Positions 28,001 to 42,690 of a stretch of 60,000 bases of DNA are shown one piece after another. The notes below the pieces were generated by a model. It was not told the origin of the DNA and ran no database searches. It worked only from the letters and a program-made list of their open reading frames with translations. A program made the position numbers and the translations under genes. How positions within the stretch are numbered: the first letter of the stretch is position 1; the number at the start of each line of letters is the position of its first letter. Origin of the DNA: Nymphaea colorata (lineage: Eukaryota > Streptophyta > Magnoliopsida > Nymphaeales > Nymphaeaceae); NCBI RefSeq assembly GCF_008831285.2, contig NC_045138.2, positions 819,143-879,142 on the forward strand, in the 5' to 3' direction.

Positions 28001-31000
28001 TTGTTATCACTTTGGTTATGTATCCTGAGTTTACCCTTGCTGTTTGTATTCTATGCTAGGAATTCCATCGTTGGGCTAAGTTGCTTAACATCATCATATA
28101 TCAGGGAGAGAAAATGTCAAGACGTTGCATTCAGAAGCATGAACTTTATTCATCTGTCAATGGGGTCTTATTTGATGCCATTATCACAAACTATGAGCTT
28201 GTTCTCTTAGATGATTCTTTGTTGAGGAAGTTTAAGTGGTCTGCAATAATCAGTATGTTCCCTTTTCCCCCCTCTTTTGTTCACTCTAGTTTTTGTAATC
28301 TATGAATGTGCTTTCTTGCACATGATGAGCCTGTTAAGATGCATTAACTGTATTGATATACATGCTTTTTTGCTATATAATATGTGTATATATATATATA
28401 TATATCTTTATGTTTAATAAATAAATGTGTGTTTCGGCTGTATATATACATTTAGTTTATTTTTATAATTTTGATCTTATTACTTATATAATATTGTTTT
28501 TATTGTTGCTGCTAAAAAACAGCTGAGCTAGCGGTTGGCTGTTCTAAACAGCCAGCTTTCTTACGGTTTTGGTAGCTCTTTTTGCTTCTTTCCCCTTTGT
28601 ATGTATAAAGAGGATATCCCCCCTTGTAAACAAGGGGGCTTGTGATCTCATTAGGTCGTTAAGAGCCTGGCATGCTCTTACTGTTTGTTCTTGAACAGGG
28701 TTAATTTCAGAAGCCTTTTGAAGCTCGAATTCCTCAACACTGTTTTGTTACATGCCTTAAGAGCCAGCTTATGAAGTGTTGTTGACAATACCAGACATGG
28801 GTGGGTGGACCCTACCTGTTACGTGGTGATCCTTTCTAGGGTGAGTCGAGGGCCAGATGCGTGTGTACATCTTTTCTAGGTTTTGTTGACATCTATGTCA
28901 CATGGGTATGGGTGCATGTAGGGGTGCAGCTGTGGACACAGCTGAAGAGCAATTTCAGAAAATGTGGGTGCAGGGACATGGACATAGATACATATAACAA
29001 AAATACTTACATACAATAATAATGAACAAAAATAGGTAAATACAAAACACAGGTAAGTATGGAACAGCCCTTTCATGCTTTATCTATGTATACACATTAA
29101 AAAATTCTAAGAACTGGATAGTTTTGAACTGGTCAATATTGACAAGTGCAAAATATGATGGACTTGGCCTCGGTTGTGTTGACTGCAACCAACACTTGTC
29201 AATGCCATGTCCCAGATGTGTTCAGGGTTGCATCCATCTTTTTGGGCCTGTGGACACGGGTTCCTCCATTCAAATAAAGTGTCTGTGTCTTAGGTTGACA
29301 TGACTGCAATGTCTTGCTAGGCAAGTGTATGACATAGTCAATGACTAGCCGATCTAGTTGGTCAAGTAGTCACCATTGAGGCCTTTGCAACTTCCAGGAC
29401 AGAGCCTAGCTAGAAGGGTGCTGAGTGGGCCAACTAGTTTACTAGTCTGGTAGACTACTAGATGATTTAACAACTAAGGTCTTAGTTTACGTCTGAAATG
29501 CATGAACGAACAACACCATGAGCTCTTTTTACTTTTTTAGGTTTTTTTTAGTTGATCTTGTGGGTTGGTGATGTAGAAACCAAGTGGAATCATTAGTTGA
29601 TTGTTTGAAATTTTTTTGTTTCAGTTTCATTGCTGCTTTAAGCTTGGAGTTATAGCATCTAGGTGGGTATGAACTTCATTATTTGGTGTCACATAAATGG
29701 AAGATACAACAACATTCCTTATTGGCCACTGGATCGACAAGTTCAAGTCACATGATAAAATCTTCTCTGAGATGCTGACTTTTTTTAGCTGGGTGAAGAA
29801 ATTAAAAATTATATGATTCATCCACTTTGTGGAAGTTCTTTTTAAACTGATTTTGAAGACTCAGCTTCTTTATTAGTTTGTATGTGAGACTAGAACATTC
29901 CTTCATTTTTTGCAGATGTTGTTTTGGCTATGTTTTGTTTGCATGCATATATATGTACCCAAATGTGTGTGTATACTGGATACTTCTCTGCTTGCATGAG
30001 CAGACGTTCCTATGTAATTATTTGCATAATCAGCAATACTCTTTGGAGAAGGATGAGAGAATCAGGGGAAGTAGCCATGTTTATTTTATCTGGTTTTTTT
30101 AAAAGTTGAGAGAGGTTATTATGTGTGCTGCTCTGATCAGTATGGTTTCCTTTCTGTTGCTTTACTTGCTTGTTCCATTCTCCTAGTTGATGAAGCTCAC
30201 AAGATAAAGAACCTTGATTGCAAGCTCGGAGGTTGCCTTAAGCAGTTGGATGCTGAATTTCGGTTGCTTTTGACAGTGAGTTTTATTAGCTTCATGTTAC
30301 TTAAATTTACTAATTTTAAATTGTGGACTCTGCTCTTAAAGTTATCCTGCATTCATGCTTGGCTGTCTGATTTTGTTTGTGAGATTTTGTTTGTGAGATC
30401 CCCTTTGATGGTTTTTTTGTCTTGCTAGCAAAAGTTTTATGACATGTTTGTTAAAGTTATTTTTTTTTTCTGTTTGTGGAAAATGGACTGAAAATAAGAT
30501 GACAGGAAGTGGTATATGGATGAAGAGGCGAGAGGCTGAGCTTTAGCTTTCTAGTAGTTCTGGCATTCCATATCTTCCCTCAGAAAGATAACCAAACATC
30601 CCATCCCCCTACATACATACATGGCATGTGGGTCCCAAGGCATACCCTAAGTTGGAATTCTCAAGGCCCAAATAGTCTATTTTGCTCTTTTTCTTCCTCT
30701 CAAGTTTCTTCTTCCCAAAACATTTAATGCAAGATGAGAGAAACATGGGTTGGTTTTGAAGGGATTAGGTTTCCACAAGTTATTTGGATTAGGATACATA
30801 ATAATATAGGCTTCTCTTTCTTGTTCTTGCTGAGAGGCTTGTAATGAAGTGGTTGATCACAACATTTATGGCAATTTAGTTTCTGTTAAAAATACTTTGC
30901 GCACATGTCTAGGTGTGCATGTGTACTTGGGTATGATGAGCGGAGAAGTTAGCTACGTCAATTGTACATATAGGTGCATGCAGATGTTTCTGTTAATAGG

Positions 31001-34000
31001 TTTTGGACCAGTTCTGCATATGATTGTGCTAACAGGATTTAGTGTTTATAGTTTGTCTATTGGTTTTAACTTGTTAAGTATGCTTCTTAAAGTTGCTGTT
31101 TTTGATGCAATGAAATACATGGTTCAACTTATCCAGGGAACTCCTCTCCAAAATACATTGCTAGAGCTTTTTGCGCTACTTCATTTTCTTGATCCTGAAG
31201 AATTTTCTGATCCAAGGGAGAGAGCTGAATCTTTTTCAACAATTGGCATGAATATGGGAGATAGTCATTCATTAGGTTCTGACATGAAAGTTTCACAAAT
31301 TCATGATCTGCTGCAGCCTCGGTAGATTTCATTTGATAATGCAATAGCTTTATTCTCTTTAACTGTTTCAATGGAGTAGTAATATTTGGTCTTTATCATT
31401 GTTCAAATAGAATGCTAAGACGGATGAAGTCGGAGGTTCTTTTCAGTTCTATGCCAGCTAAGAAGTGGGTAGAAGTTCCTTGTGCTCTTTCTAGTTCTCA
31501 AAGGGATCTGTATGTGAACCTATTGAAGAAGAACTACGAAGAACTGAATAAGAGATTGGTTAATGGTAGATTTATTGCTTATTATTCTTCATCATTTGGT
31601 TTGCTTCATTTTCTTTCTACTGGATTTCACATATTTCAGTCTCAATTTGGAATTACTTGTGTTACCATGTTCTATCATGCAATCGAAAAAAGTGTATCAA
31701 TTTTTTATTCTATAGGTTCAAAATGCAAGTCATGGACATACAGGCAAATGCTAGCTGTAGGAACCTTAAATTTACTGCAAATGTCTGCTTCATTTCTATG
31801 CCCAAGTCAGCTGTCAGTAAATGAAGGACAGGAAAGTAAAGGGACAAGTCTGAACATTAAGGAATTAACCAATGAATAAAACACTCAAACGAAGTAATTC
31901 AGGATAGACTATGTGTGTATGTGTGAGAGAGAGAGAGAGAGAGAGAGAGTTACCAAATTTGGATACCTATGATTTTCCCATCAAAGTGAAAAACCTACGT
32001 CATCTTTAATGTGGAAGTTATAATATATGTGTATTTCAGTGAGGAGTCTGACCAGACATAATTTCTTGGGTGTACAAGTTGTTAGTTGCTTGTGTTGGAA
32101 CATCTAATGCCACCTCCAGTTCATGATGACCCTCAAATCAGTGCATCTTATCTTCCTGTTCAATCTCTTTGTTCATTGAGGAACTTCTTTCTGAATCGTG
32201 GAAAATGTTATCCTGATGCCTTCCACAGATGGCCTTCAAAGTAACATTGTGGTGTTTATATTGGTGGGACTTGCGAAGAAGGGCCGAACCAGCTTGATGT
32301 CCAGAATAACCTCTAGTAGAAGTGCTGAGCATGAAGAAGCTGCATCGGTTTCAGTTGGCTCTGAAATTGTAAATGTTTACAAAAGTTTGATGAAGCTCTA
32401 GGTTTAATCAATAATTCACTAAATTCACATAGGATGCTGACTTGTAAGTACTAAGAAATAGAGGTGATTGTGTGGTGCTCTGAAACCAATTTGGAATCCA
32501 ATGTCTGTTGGGTTCTGATAGTTTTTAGCATGATATGTATACCTAGGAATGAGAATCCTTCCCTATTTTGAATGTTAGAATATGCAGCTGATACTCTCAA
32601 GGAAGTCCAGCATATCCATTTATGCAGTGGTAAAAGCTTCATTGGAAAGTTAAGGCTGAGGACCAGAAGTGGTATATGTATGGAAAAGCTTTTCTCTTTC
32701 AACATAAACGAGAAAAAAACAGAAGCTTTCATCTTTCAACATAAATGACAAAAAACTTCGTTCGTCCACTCATACTCTAATTGATAAATATACGTATGTA
32801 CACATATATAGTCAACTGAAAAAAGGCTTACTGTTATAGTTCTATTATTCTATATAAGAAGTTATTATGCTTTTCATGTTATGGTTATTCTTTTACCTTC
32901 AGTAGCGTTCTCATCTTTTGGCATGTACATTCTCTTTCTTTTTTATACTGCATTAACATGGACACTGTTTGTGCAAGATATTCATATGATGATACAACAA
33001 TACCCTTTTTTCTATTTTTTCCAGGAAGAAAGCTTGTTCTGAACTTCCTTCTTATGGAACTACGGAAATGTTGTAATCATCCTGTGAGTTTTCAATATGA
33101 TCCTTTCATGAAAGCTTGACCAACTTTCTTGTTTCCCTACACAGATTTTTCCCTCTTTTGAGGAACTTGTCATATTTGTGCTTACTCTGAGCTAAAATGG
33201 GATATGTTCCTATACAAGATTGTGATCATATGCTTCTGGCCTTTGTTTATGCTTTTCCTGTTTTAAATGCATCATCCTGATTCTGCTTATAAACATTCTG
33301 AAGTCCATGAAGGCATTTTGAAAGTAGAAGTTACACTTTGGAAGTAGAACTTTAGTGCTTCTGAGTGCATCTCTCTCTTTCTCTATCCCTCCCTGTCTAT
33401 CATTTTAAGTGCAGAAAAGGATAGTAAGCTTCTGTGCATGCATGGAGGCATGTTTGTTCCTTGAACTTGTATATGCTTGTTTACAGATGCATATATATAA
33501 GCATTTGTTTGTCTTTCCCAAGCCAGCCTACGTTTTGGTAAACCAGCATCTTCTTGCCAGAAGCAACTGAATGTGGTGCTTCTTTTTCGTTTGTGTACAT
33601 ATTTACGGGAAGTTAACTGGTCCTAAGTACCCCATATTTTCTAAAAAAGGGAGGGAGTGGTATCCTGGGACTTCTTTTTGCTTTCGATTTTGTACCTTGC
33701 CTGCTAATCATAATGGTGCATGATGCAGCCAATGCTGCATCACTATTTTTTATTTGTAGTTTTGTTTATCTTCTTTATCTCTTATTTGTATTCTGATATA
33801 TGGTCCTGCTAAACATTTTTATATTTGAAGTGAAGTCCATCTGGTGCTTCTTTTCAAAGTTTGACATTGCATTTATGTGGGTGCAGTATCTCATTCCAGG
33901 TCAGGAACCCTTGAATTTGTCGAGGGAAGAAGCTCTTTCTGATCTGGTTACAGCATCAGGAAAGCTTCAGCTTTTAGAGAAGGTTCAACTTAAATCCTGA

Positions 34001-36009
34001 TTATTTAAGTTTGTTTCAAATGTATTATCTGTATTATTTTTCTTTTGTTTTTAAATTTTTTTCTTCTTCTGTTGGAATGATCAAAGGCTTGTGTCATTGT
34101 TCACATTGTCAATACTATACTCTTGTTGCAGTTGCTTCCTAAGTTGAAGGCAAGAGGAAATCGTGTTTTGCTTTTCTCACAAATGACCAGGATGCTCGAC
34201 ATTTTGGAAGATTTTCTTATATTCCTTGGACTCACATACTTCAGGCCAGTATTTAATGAGGATAGCTAATGCATCCTCTTTGACTATGCTAGAAAGAACA
34301 TGTTGACCTTTTCTTTAAAAAGAAAATACTGCTACATGTTGCAGAACTATTTGAGCATTAACAAAATGGTCTTAAATTGCACCATCCTAGTGAAGCATGT
34401 GTTTTATGTCTTTAATTTATTTGAGAAGTTATCTTTTTCATGGGTAGAAAATGACGGGTCACAGGGGAAGGAAAGGAAATCCATCATGCACTGTTCAGTC
34501 TTGTGGTGAAAAAATTGTTCAAATGCAAGAATAACTTGTTTTTGTGCCCAAGTCTAGGTTTCTCCTTTTCAATATTTTTTTTTAAGGTTTCTTTTGGATG
34601 CATGTTATATGTTCTGCTTAGCCTTTTGTCTCACCATCATACTTGTTCATCTGTTGGTATGAGATATAAAAGTGTTTTGGATTCTCTAGTCTATTTGCTG
34701 TAAGCTTTCATCCATATGATGACCTTGAAGTTTTTGAATCTTCAAACTAATTCTGTTGCATTCAAAGGTCTACCGATGTTTATGTTCTCCAAAATTATGT
34801 GTAATTGTGAAATCGTTTTCAATTCTGGATTAATAATGTAGTTTAAGGTATGTATGAGCCATTGAGGTCTGGATGCCAGTTAATTATCAGGTTCAGAATT
34901 TGGCAGCTGAACGTAAGAAGTTTATTGATTATGCTTATGTTTGATACGTTTATTTCCTATGAGAAGATTTCAATGTTTGAGAAATTATAGTTTCTTGTCA
35001 ATAGGATTGATGGGGAGACCAATGCTTCTGCTAGGCAACAACAAATACAAGAATTCAATAACCCTGAGTGCGAGGTGTTTATATTCTTAATTTCAACACG
35101 TGCAGGTGGACTTGGAATTGACTTGGTATGGTTTACATAAAAATTTGATTAGTATATGCTCATCAGTTTGTCATGTATACAACTAACTGAACTCTCTTTA
35201 CGGACAGCCCAGTGCAGATAGAGTTATCATATATGGTAAGGAAGATCCAGATTCCATTAGTGCAACTGGCGATTCCATGGCAAGCTCTCTTAACTTTTTG
35301 CAATGGACTGTGTATGTGCGTGTTATCTGCAGATCCAGATTTCAATCCATTCATCGACTTGCAAGCACAATCAAGGGCACATAGAATTGGGCAATCACGT
35401 CCTGTGGTGGTCTATCAGTTGATAACAAAATGTTCAGTGGAGGAAAAGATTTTGGAGAAGTCTAAGAGAAAATTGGCTATTGAGAATCTGGTGATGAATC
35501 CTAAAACGAAGTTGGATGTTAAGGAGCTCCATTCAGTACTGCTTCATGGGGCGCGGAAAATCCTAAGCAAGAAGAGCATGGAAGCTACTTCATTTGATTA
35601 TGATGACAATGCCATTGAGACTCTCTTTAGCATGGACCCTAAACCTGGTGAAAAGTATGTTGCCGAAGAGAATGGCTATCTTGGTGGTATTCAGAGTTTT
35701 ATTCCACTTCCTGAGCAGGAACCAAATTCACCACCAAAGGCAAATCAATGGTCGGAACTACTTGCTGAATGCAAAAGTGATGCACCGACAATTGAAGATT
35801 TTGGGAGAGGAAAGCGCCACAAGAGTGCAGTCAAGTACTTTCAAGAGGATCCAGAACTTAGTGAAGAGCTGAAGGAGGTATCAGACAATGACACTGAAGA
35901 CGAGGAACAGGAAGAATATGCACCGGAGGATGCAGGCGAAAGTGAATCTTCAAGTGACGACAGTTCTGATGGCGATGCGCCAGACCAAGTAGAGGCGACG
36001 GGTGAATGA
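19065..36009 (+). CDS. CHD3-type (PICKLE-related) chromatin-remodelling ATPase, 19 exons, 1069 aa
   Basis: Exons: 19065-19128, 19768-19946, 20026-20263, 20345-20377, 20728-20798, 20938-21234, 23390-23454, 25292-25713, 26934-27058, 28060-28252, 30187-30275, 31137-31321, 31411-31565, 33025-33083, 33887-33982, 34132-34244, 35005-35125, 35208-35235, 35333-36009. All phases match; the total is 3210 nt with stop. Residues about 191-237 form a C4HC3 PHD finger (C191, C194, C206, C211, H216, C219, C234, C237). Chromodomains lie at about 266-316 and 327-395 ([11 protein letters not shown]). The SNF2 ATPase is complete: DEMGLGKT 457-464, DEAH 564-567, GTPLQN 593-598, [10 protein letters not shown] 825-834, QSRAHRIGQ 857-865. 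An acidic tail ends the protein. Family role: ATP-dependent nucleosome remodelling in the nucleus, read out through histone-tail binding. The length is near the shorter plant PICKLE-related proteins; I see no long C-terminal region beyond a short DUF1087-like stretch. The start was chosen because an in-frame stop lies at 18,999 with no ATG between. Exon 1 is the least certain; intron 16 is GC-AG. Confidence 0.9.
19314..19551 (+). other. Candidate alternative exon in intron 1 of the CHD3-like gene
   Basis: After a CTATTACAG acceptor, the frame that continues exon 1 (phase 1: G plus AG) stays open for about 80 codons until TAA at 19,553. Possible donors are GTGTAA (19,550) and GTAAAG (19,552). 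The phase-2 donor would need an alternative acceptor about 14 bases into exon 2 (GTAG then TGAGCA) to rejoin the main frame. The direct splice 19,128 to 19,768 is simpler and was used in the model. The open stretch has no domain I recognise, and GC-rich DNA stays open by chance more often. Confidence 0.3.
20021..20029 (+). promoter_or_regulatory. NAGNAG tandem splice acceptor at exon 3
   Basis: The intron 2 end reads AATAGCAGCCG. Splicing after TAG (exon from 20,026) adds one Gln; splicing after CAG (exon from 20,029) omits it. Both keep frame. Such tandem acceptors are commonly used alternatively. The change falls in a basic, unstructured linker (DYHK-(Q)-PKPSKPSH). Confidence 0.6.
22221..22426. 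repeat. Long imperfect hairpin in intron 6
   Basis: Two arms of about 90 nt (22,221-22,310 and 22,336-22,426) are inverted repeats at roughly 85% by eye, separated by a 25-nt loop. The inner arm ends are GGCACCAATCTTG and CAAGATGGTGCC. Transcribed RNA would fold into a near-continuous duplex, typical of a foldback MITE or a young small-RNA locus. The rest of intron 6 (21,235-23,389) has no gene I recognise; a 26-bp stretch (ATAAGATCACAATTGTGTTG...) occurs at about 22,536 and again at about 22,976. Confidence 0.8.
23711..23899. mobile_element. MITE with 63-bp terminal inverted repeats, intron 7
   Basis: The left arm 23,711-23,773 and right arm 23,837-23,899 are inverted copies (shared core AATAGACAGCTAATCAGAGCC), about 85% identical by eye. 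A 63-bp centre containing GGGAGGGAGGAGGGG lies between them. I could not define a clear target duplication, so the superfamily is open. Confidence 0.75.
24113..25030. repeat. Direct duplication within intron 7, with nested 116-bp tandem copy
   Basis: A block starting AATGCCAAACTG at 24,113 and running to about 24,610 recurs from 24,646 to about 25,030 (shared TTTTGTGGCTATG, ACATGCATGCATGTC and GACCAGTGTTGTTAGGG). Within the first copy a segment around TGCAAATCTACTTATTTT is itself tandemly repeated with a 116-bp period (24,152 and 24,268). A third GCAAATCTACTT lies at 24,686. A related repeat is at 15,567-15,745. Confidence 0.8.
28503..28760 (+). mobile_element. LTR-like fragment in intron 10
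   Basis: A TATA-like TGTATAAAGAGG (near 28,600) is followed by CTTGTAAACAAGGG and TTGTGATCTCATTAGG. This order resembles the promoter and polyadenylation region of plant Copia LTRs. The piece includes a perfect 9-bp stem with a two-base loop at 28,619-28,638. No internal retrotransposon coding sequence flanks it, so it would be a solo LTR or fragment. Ends were not fixed. The rest of intron 10 (28,253-30,186) shows no gene. Confidence 0.35.
34245..34246 (+). promoter_or_regulatory. GC 5' splice site of intron 16
   Basis: Exon 16 ends TACTTCAG and the intron begins GCCAGT. Using GC keeps the conserved RIDGET segment across the junction with exon 17 (35,005). The nearest GT, four bases on, breaks the frame at that acceptor, and a later in-frame acceptor would delete the IDGE residues. 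A GC-AG intron is therefore the best reading. Confidence 0.7.
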
Positions 36010-36221
36010 ACTGTTCACCAATTTTTTTTTTTGTGTACATCTTAATGCATTGTGTAATTCCCATCCTATCTAAAGCCTTTTTGTTATTTTGCTTGTAAAA
36101 AGTTAATCCTTGCTAACATGTCCATTGGTCGAAACAAGTTCCAGCTGAGGATTGTGATGGGGAGGGAAGCCCCCACATTTTGTAATATTTTTGTGATTAA
36201 TGGTTAAAGAAGTGAAAAGCG
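36010..36221 (+). other. 3'UTR region of the CHD3-like gene
   Basis: The T-rich sequence after the TGA at 36,007-36,009 lacks a canonical AATAAA. Near-matches (TGTAAT, TAATATTT near 36,182) could serve, as is common in plants. The end of the transcript is not resolved. Confidence 0.35.
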
Positions 36222-36326
36222 TCTTTATTATTCGCCAAACTTCTTAATAGGAATTTATTTATCTGAGTACACGCTCAGATGTAGCAGACGCCTCCATCAT
36301 TAGTACGATGGATCATACCGAAGGTT
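36222..36326 (-). pseudogene. Orphan copy of the chitinase 3'UTR
   Basis: The stretch aligns over its whole length with the 3'UTR of chitinase gene 1 (42,561-42,663): shared TTATTATTCGCCAAACTT, an ATCTGAG/CTCAGAT stem, GATGTAGCAG and ATGATGGATCATA-like segments. It includes the minus-strand AATAAA (36,254-36,259). No chitinase coding exon follows on its left-to-right continuation (36,327 onward). It is probably all that remains of a third, deleted copy. Confidence 0.75.
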
Positions 36327-37009
36327 ATTAGTGGGTCGGTGACTCGTTAGTGATTGAGTGGCTTTATTTCTAGTTTGGGCACCGCTGCGGAGGAGGGAAT
36401 GAAAGAGGGCCAGGAGGAGAGGGAGCTAGTAGGGAGGAGAGAGAGTACGGGGTATGGAAAAATAAATGGACCTGTTGGGTTCATTTGCCGTTGGGCTAAA
36501 TCGGCTTTTCTTATATATATATATCAAATCAGCCAAGTACCTCTATTTTCAGATAGTTATTTTTTATTTTGTACCAATCAAAAAATCACAAAAGGTACAC
36601 TTGCAACAGCTGGTTGCTTGGGCACTGGTTTCCACAATAGAATACATCTTTTGTGATGATTTATAATAGCATAAATTGTTGGCAGCCTCGTCTTTATCTT
36701 TAGTTCTTTTCCTTTTTTTCACATTCATCTGAAAATTGCTTCCCTTTTTTTCACATTCATCTGAAAATTGCTTCTCTTCGTCTGCTCTTCAATCTACAGC
36801 TAGAGAGAGAGAGTAGGTCAGGAAAGATAAATGTTGTTGACAATAAAAAATTATATTGTGAACCATATATATAAATAACTCTTTAAGTACTAGTATCTCT
36901 TGTATTCTGACCCACAAAAAATCTTAATGACATTTAGGAGTGGGGTATAATGGTTTGAGACTGATTTGATATCAGTCATTAGCTCTCTCTCTCTCTCTCT
37001 CTCTCTTTT
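36327..37009. other. Intergenic, no gene seen
   Basis: The stretch contains a purine-rich patch (36,390-36,450), a 27-bp near-perfect repeat CCCTTTTTTTCACATTCATC (near 36,711 and 36,742) and a CT microsatellite at about 36,983-37,007. Short frames lack recognisable domains. Confidence 0.5.
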
Positions 37010-37309
37010 TCACATGAGGCTGTTCATGAGTGAGTTCAAGCCAAGTTTAGCCAGCTTGAACTCGGCTCGATTTTCAATCGAGTTCGATCTCATTAGCTTG
37101 ACCTCGATTTGGTTCAAGCTCTTAAAACTTGAACTCGGCTCGATTAAGCTTGAGCTGAAGATTGGTTCAAGTGGAGCCAAGCATTTCATTAAAAAATTAC
37201 TTTTAAAAAGAACGAAGTAACATATATATTTGAACAGGGAACATCCCACATACCAGTCATGTGCATACCTATTTGAGCAATATACTTTTTCTAATAATTT
37301 TATGAGACG

Positions 37310-37352
<43 letters not shown>

Positions 37353-37465
37353 CGAGCTTAAGCCAAGCCCACTTAACTCGAGCTCGTCCACTCATTTACG
37401 ACTGCGAGTCTAGTTTATTGAGCGAGTTCGAGTAGAGCTCGAGTTAGCTCGAATTTGTATGTTCA
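37010..37465. mobile_element. GAGCTCG-rich DNA-transposon-like element, interrupted by a TA tract
   Basis: Left and right parts share inverted vocabulary: TTCAAGCCAAGTT, CTTGAACTCGGCTCG and TTAAGCTTGAGC on the left; GAGCTTAAGCCAAGCCC, AACTCGAGCTCG and GAGCTCGAGTTAGCTCGAA on the right. A (TA)n tract (37,313-37,350) separates them. This is the pattern of a common plant non-autonomous DNA element. Terminal repeats and target site were not defined. Confidence 0.45.
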
Positions 37466-41350
<3,885 letters not shown>

Positions 41351-41511
41351 GCAGGTCACATGTTTAACTTCTTGCATGTTCGGCCAGCCTCTTCCACATG
41401 TGAGAACAGTTCCAAGGGGTACAAGATACTGATGGGGTGGTGAAAGTCCAGTTGTCAACTTGATTATTGTAGATTGTAGGTAATACTCTTTTAAACTGCA
41501 AATGGTAAATG

Positions 41512-42092
41512 TAGGTTTGGGTATCGGGCTGGGCCGGGCAGGCTAGGGTCGGCCTATCGGGCCTAAAGCTTGGGCCCGGACCCAACCGGGCCACCAAAAG
41601 TCAGGCCCGGTCCAACCCGCCACGAAGAGGGAGACGAGCGGAAGGGGAGCCGAGAGGGAGAGGAGGAAGGAGAGCGGAGAAGGAGGAGAGGGAGACCGGG
41701 AAGGGAGAGCAGGACAGGGAGAGGAGGAAGGAACCAGAGAGGGGGAGGGGAGCGAGAGAGAGGGAAAAGGGAGAGGGAGAGGGGGAGAGGAGAGGGAGGG
41801 GAGCAAGCGGCGGACGGAGGGAGAGGGGAAGGGAAAGCAGGAGGGAGAGGGAGCAGAGCTGCAGAGAGGGAGAGGGGAACGAGCGCAGCTGGCCGCCCGA
41901 GAGTCAGGCCGGGCCGGCCCACTGCCGGGCCGCCCTATTGGGCCCGGGCCCGGCTCGGGAGGGTTATCGGCTAGGTTATCAGACCCAGGCCTGGCCCGGG
42001 AAGGTGAGGGTTATCAGGCTCAAACCCGGCCCGGGCCAGATTTTTCCTAGCCCAGGTCGGGGCCCAACGACCCGGCCCGATGCCCAGCACTA
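41512..42092. mobile_element. GC-rich hAT-type MITE, 581 bp, near-perfect 8-bp target duplication
   Basis: Terminal inverted repeats start TAGGTTTGGGTATCGGGCTG on the left and read TAGTGCTGGGCATCGGGCCG on the complementary strand of the right end. Flanks are GGTAAATG (41,504-41,511) and AGTAAATG (42,093-42,100), 7 of 8 identical. Both ends are rich in GGCCCGGG vocabulary. The centre (about 41,621-41,890) is an almost thymine-free GGGAGAG-type polypurine run. The long frames on both strands here are compositional artefacts and there is no transposase. Confidence 0.8.
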
Positions 42093-42590
42093 AGTAAATG
42101 CGCCACCCATAGTTGTCGTGCACCTCACCCGAGCCTGGAAGCAGTACTAAACCTCCTGCCAGCGTTCCCTTGGCGCAGCTCCCAACCCAATATAATTGAA
42201 AAAACTTCGTTTCTTCATAAAAATAAAAACAAAAAATCCCCAACGTATCCATTTCTTATTTGAAATAGCTAAAAGACCCTATTATTATATTTGTGCTCTG
42301 AAAGATCTGTGTGTGGAGAGAGAGAGAGAGGTCAGATCACATTTGTGGTTCAGCCATGGGTTAAAAAGCTCAACCAAGCACACGACAAAGACTGGCTACA
42401 TTTGCAAATATTTGGACAAGATATATTTTTTATATCTAGAGAAAGAGAGGGTGGGTACAAACTCCCTTGTATTTATTTCTAGCCTCTATGGCTCTACTGG
42501 ATGCCTTAGCTCCTCCTCAACACAGGCAAAAGCAGGTGTTAAGAGGCTTCGAGAGAATCGCTTATTATTCGCCAAACTTATTAATAGAAA

Positions 42591-42596
42591 TTTATT
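42591..42596 (-). terminator. Poly(A) signal of chitinase gene 1
   Basis: AATAAA on the minus strand, about 95 nt past the stop codon and directly after an ATCTGAG/CTCAGAT hairpin (42,598-42,617). The same arrangement occurs in the orphan copy at 36,254-36,279 and, with a weaker hairpin, behind chitinase 2. Confidence 0.7.
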
Positions 42597-42690
42597 TATC
42601 TGAGTACATGCTCAGATGTAGCAGAAGCCTCCAACATTAGTATGATGGATCATAGCCAAGGTTGGCAGTGAAGAAAGGCGGTGGCGAAAT

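Noticed and set aside
31566-31879. Read-through of exon 13 into intron 13 (adds about 100 codons)
   Set aside because: The GTAGAT donor at 31,566 joins exon 14 in phase and restores the conserved LRKCCNHP motif; the read-through has no homology to the family.
41563-41974. Long Ser/Pro/Leu-rich and Gly/Arg/Glu-rich frames on opposite strands
   Set aside because: They follow from the polypurine/polypyrimidine core of a MITE; stops are simply rare in T-free DNA.
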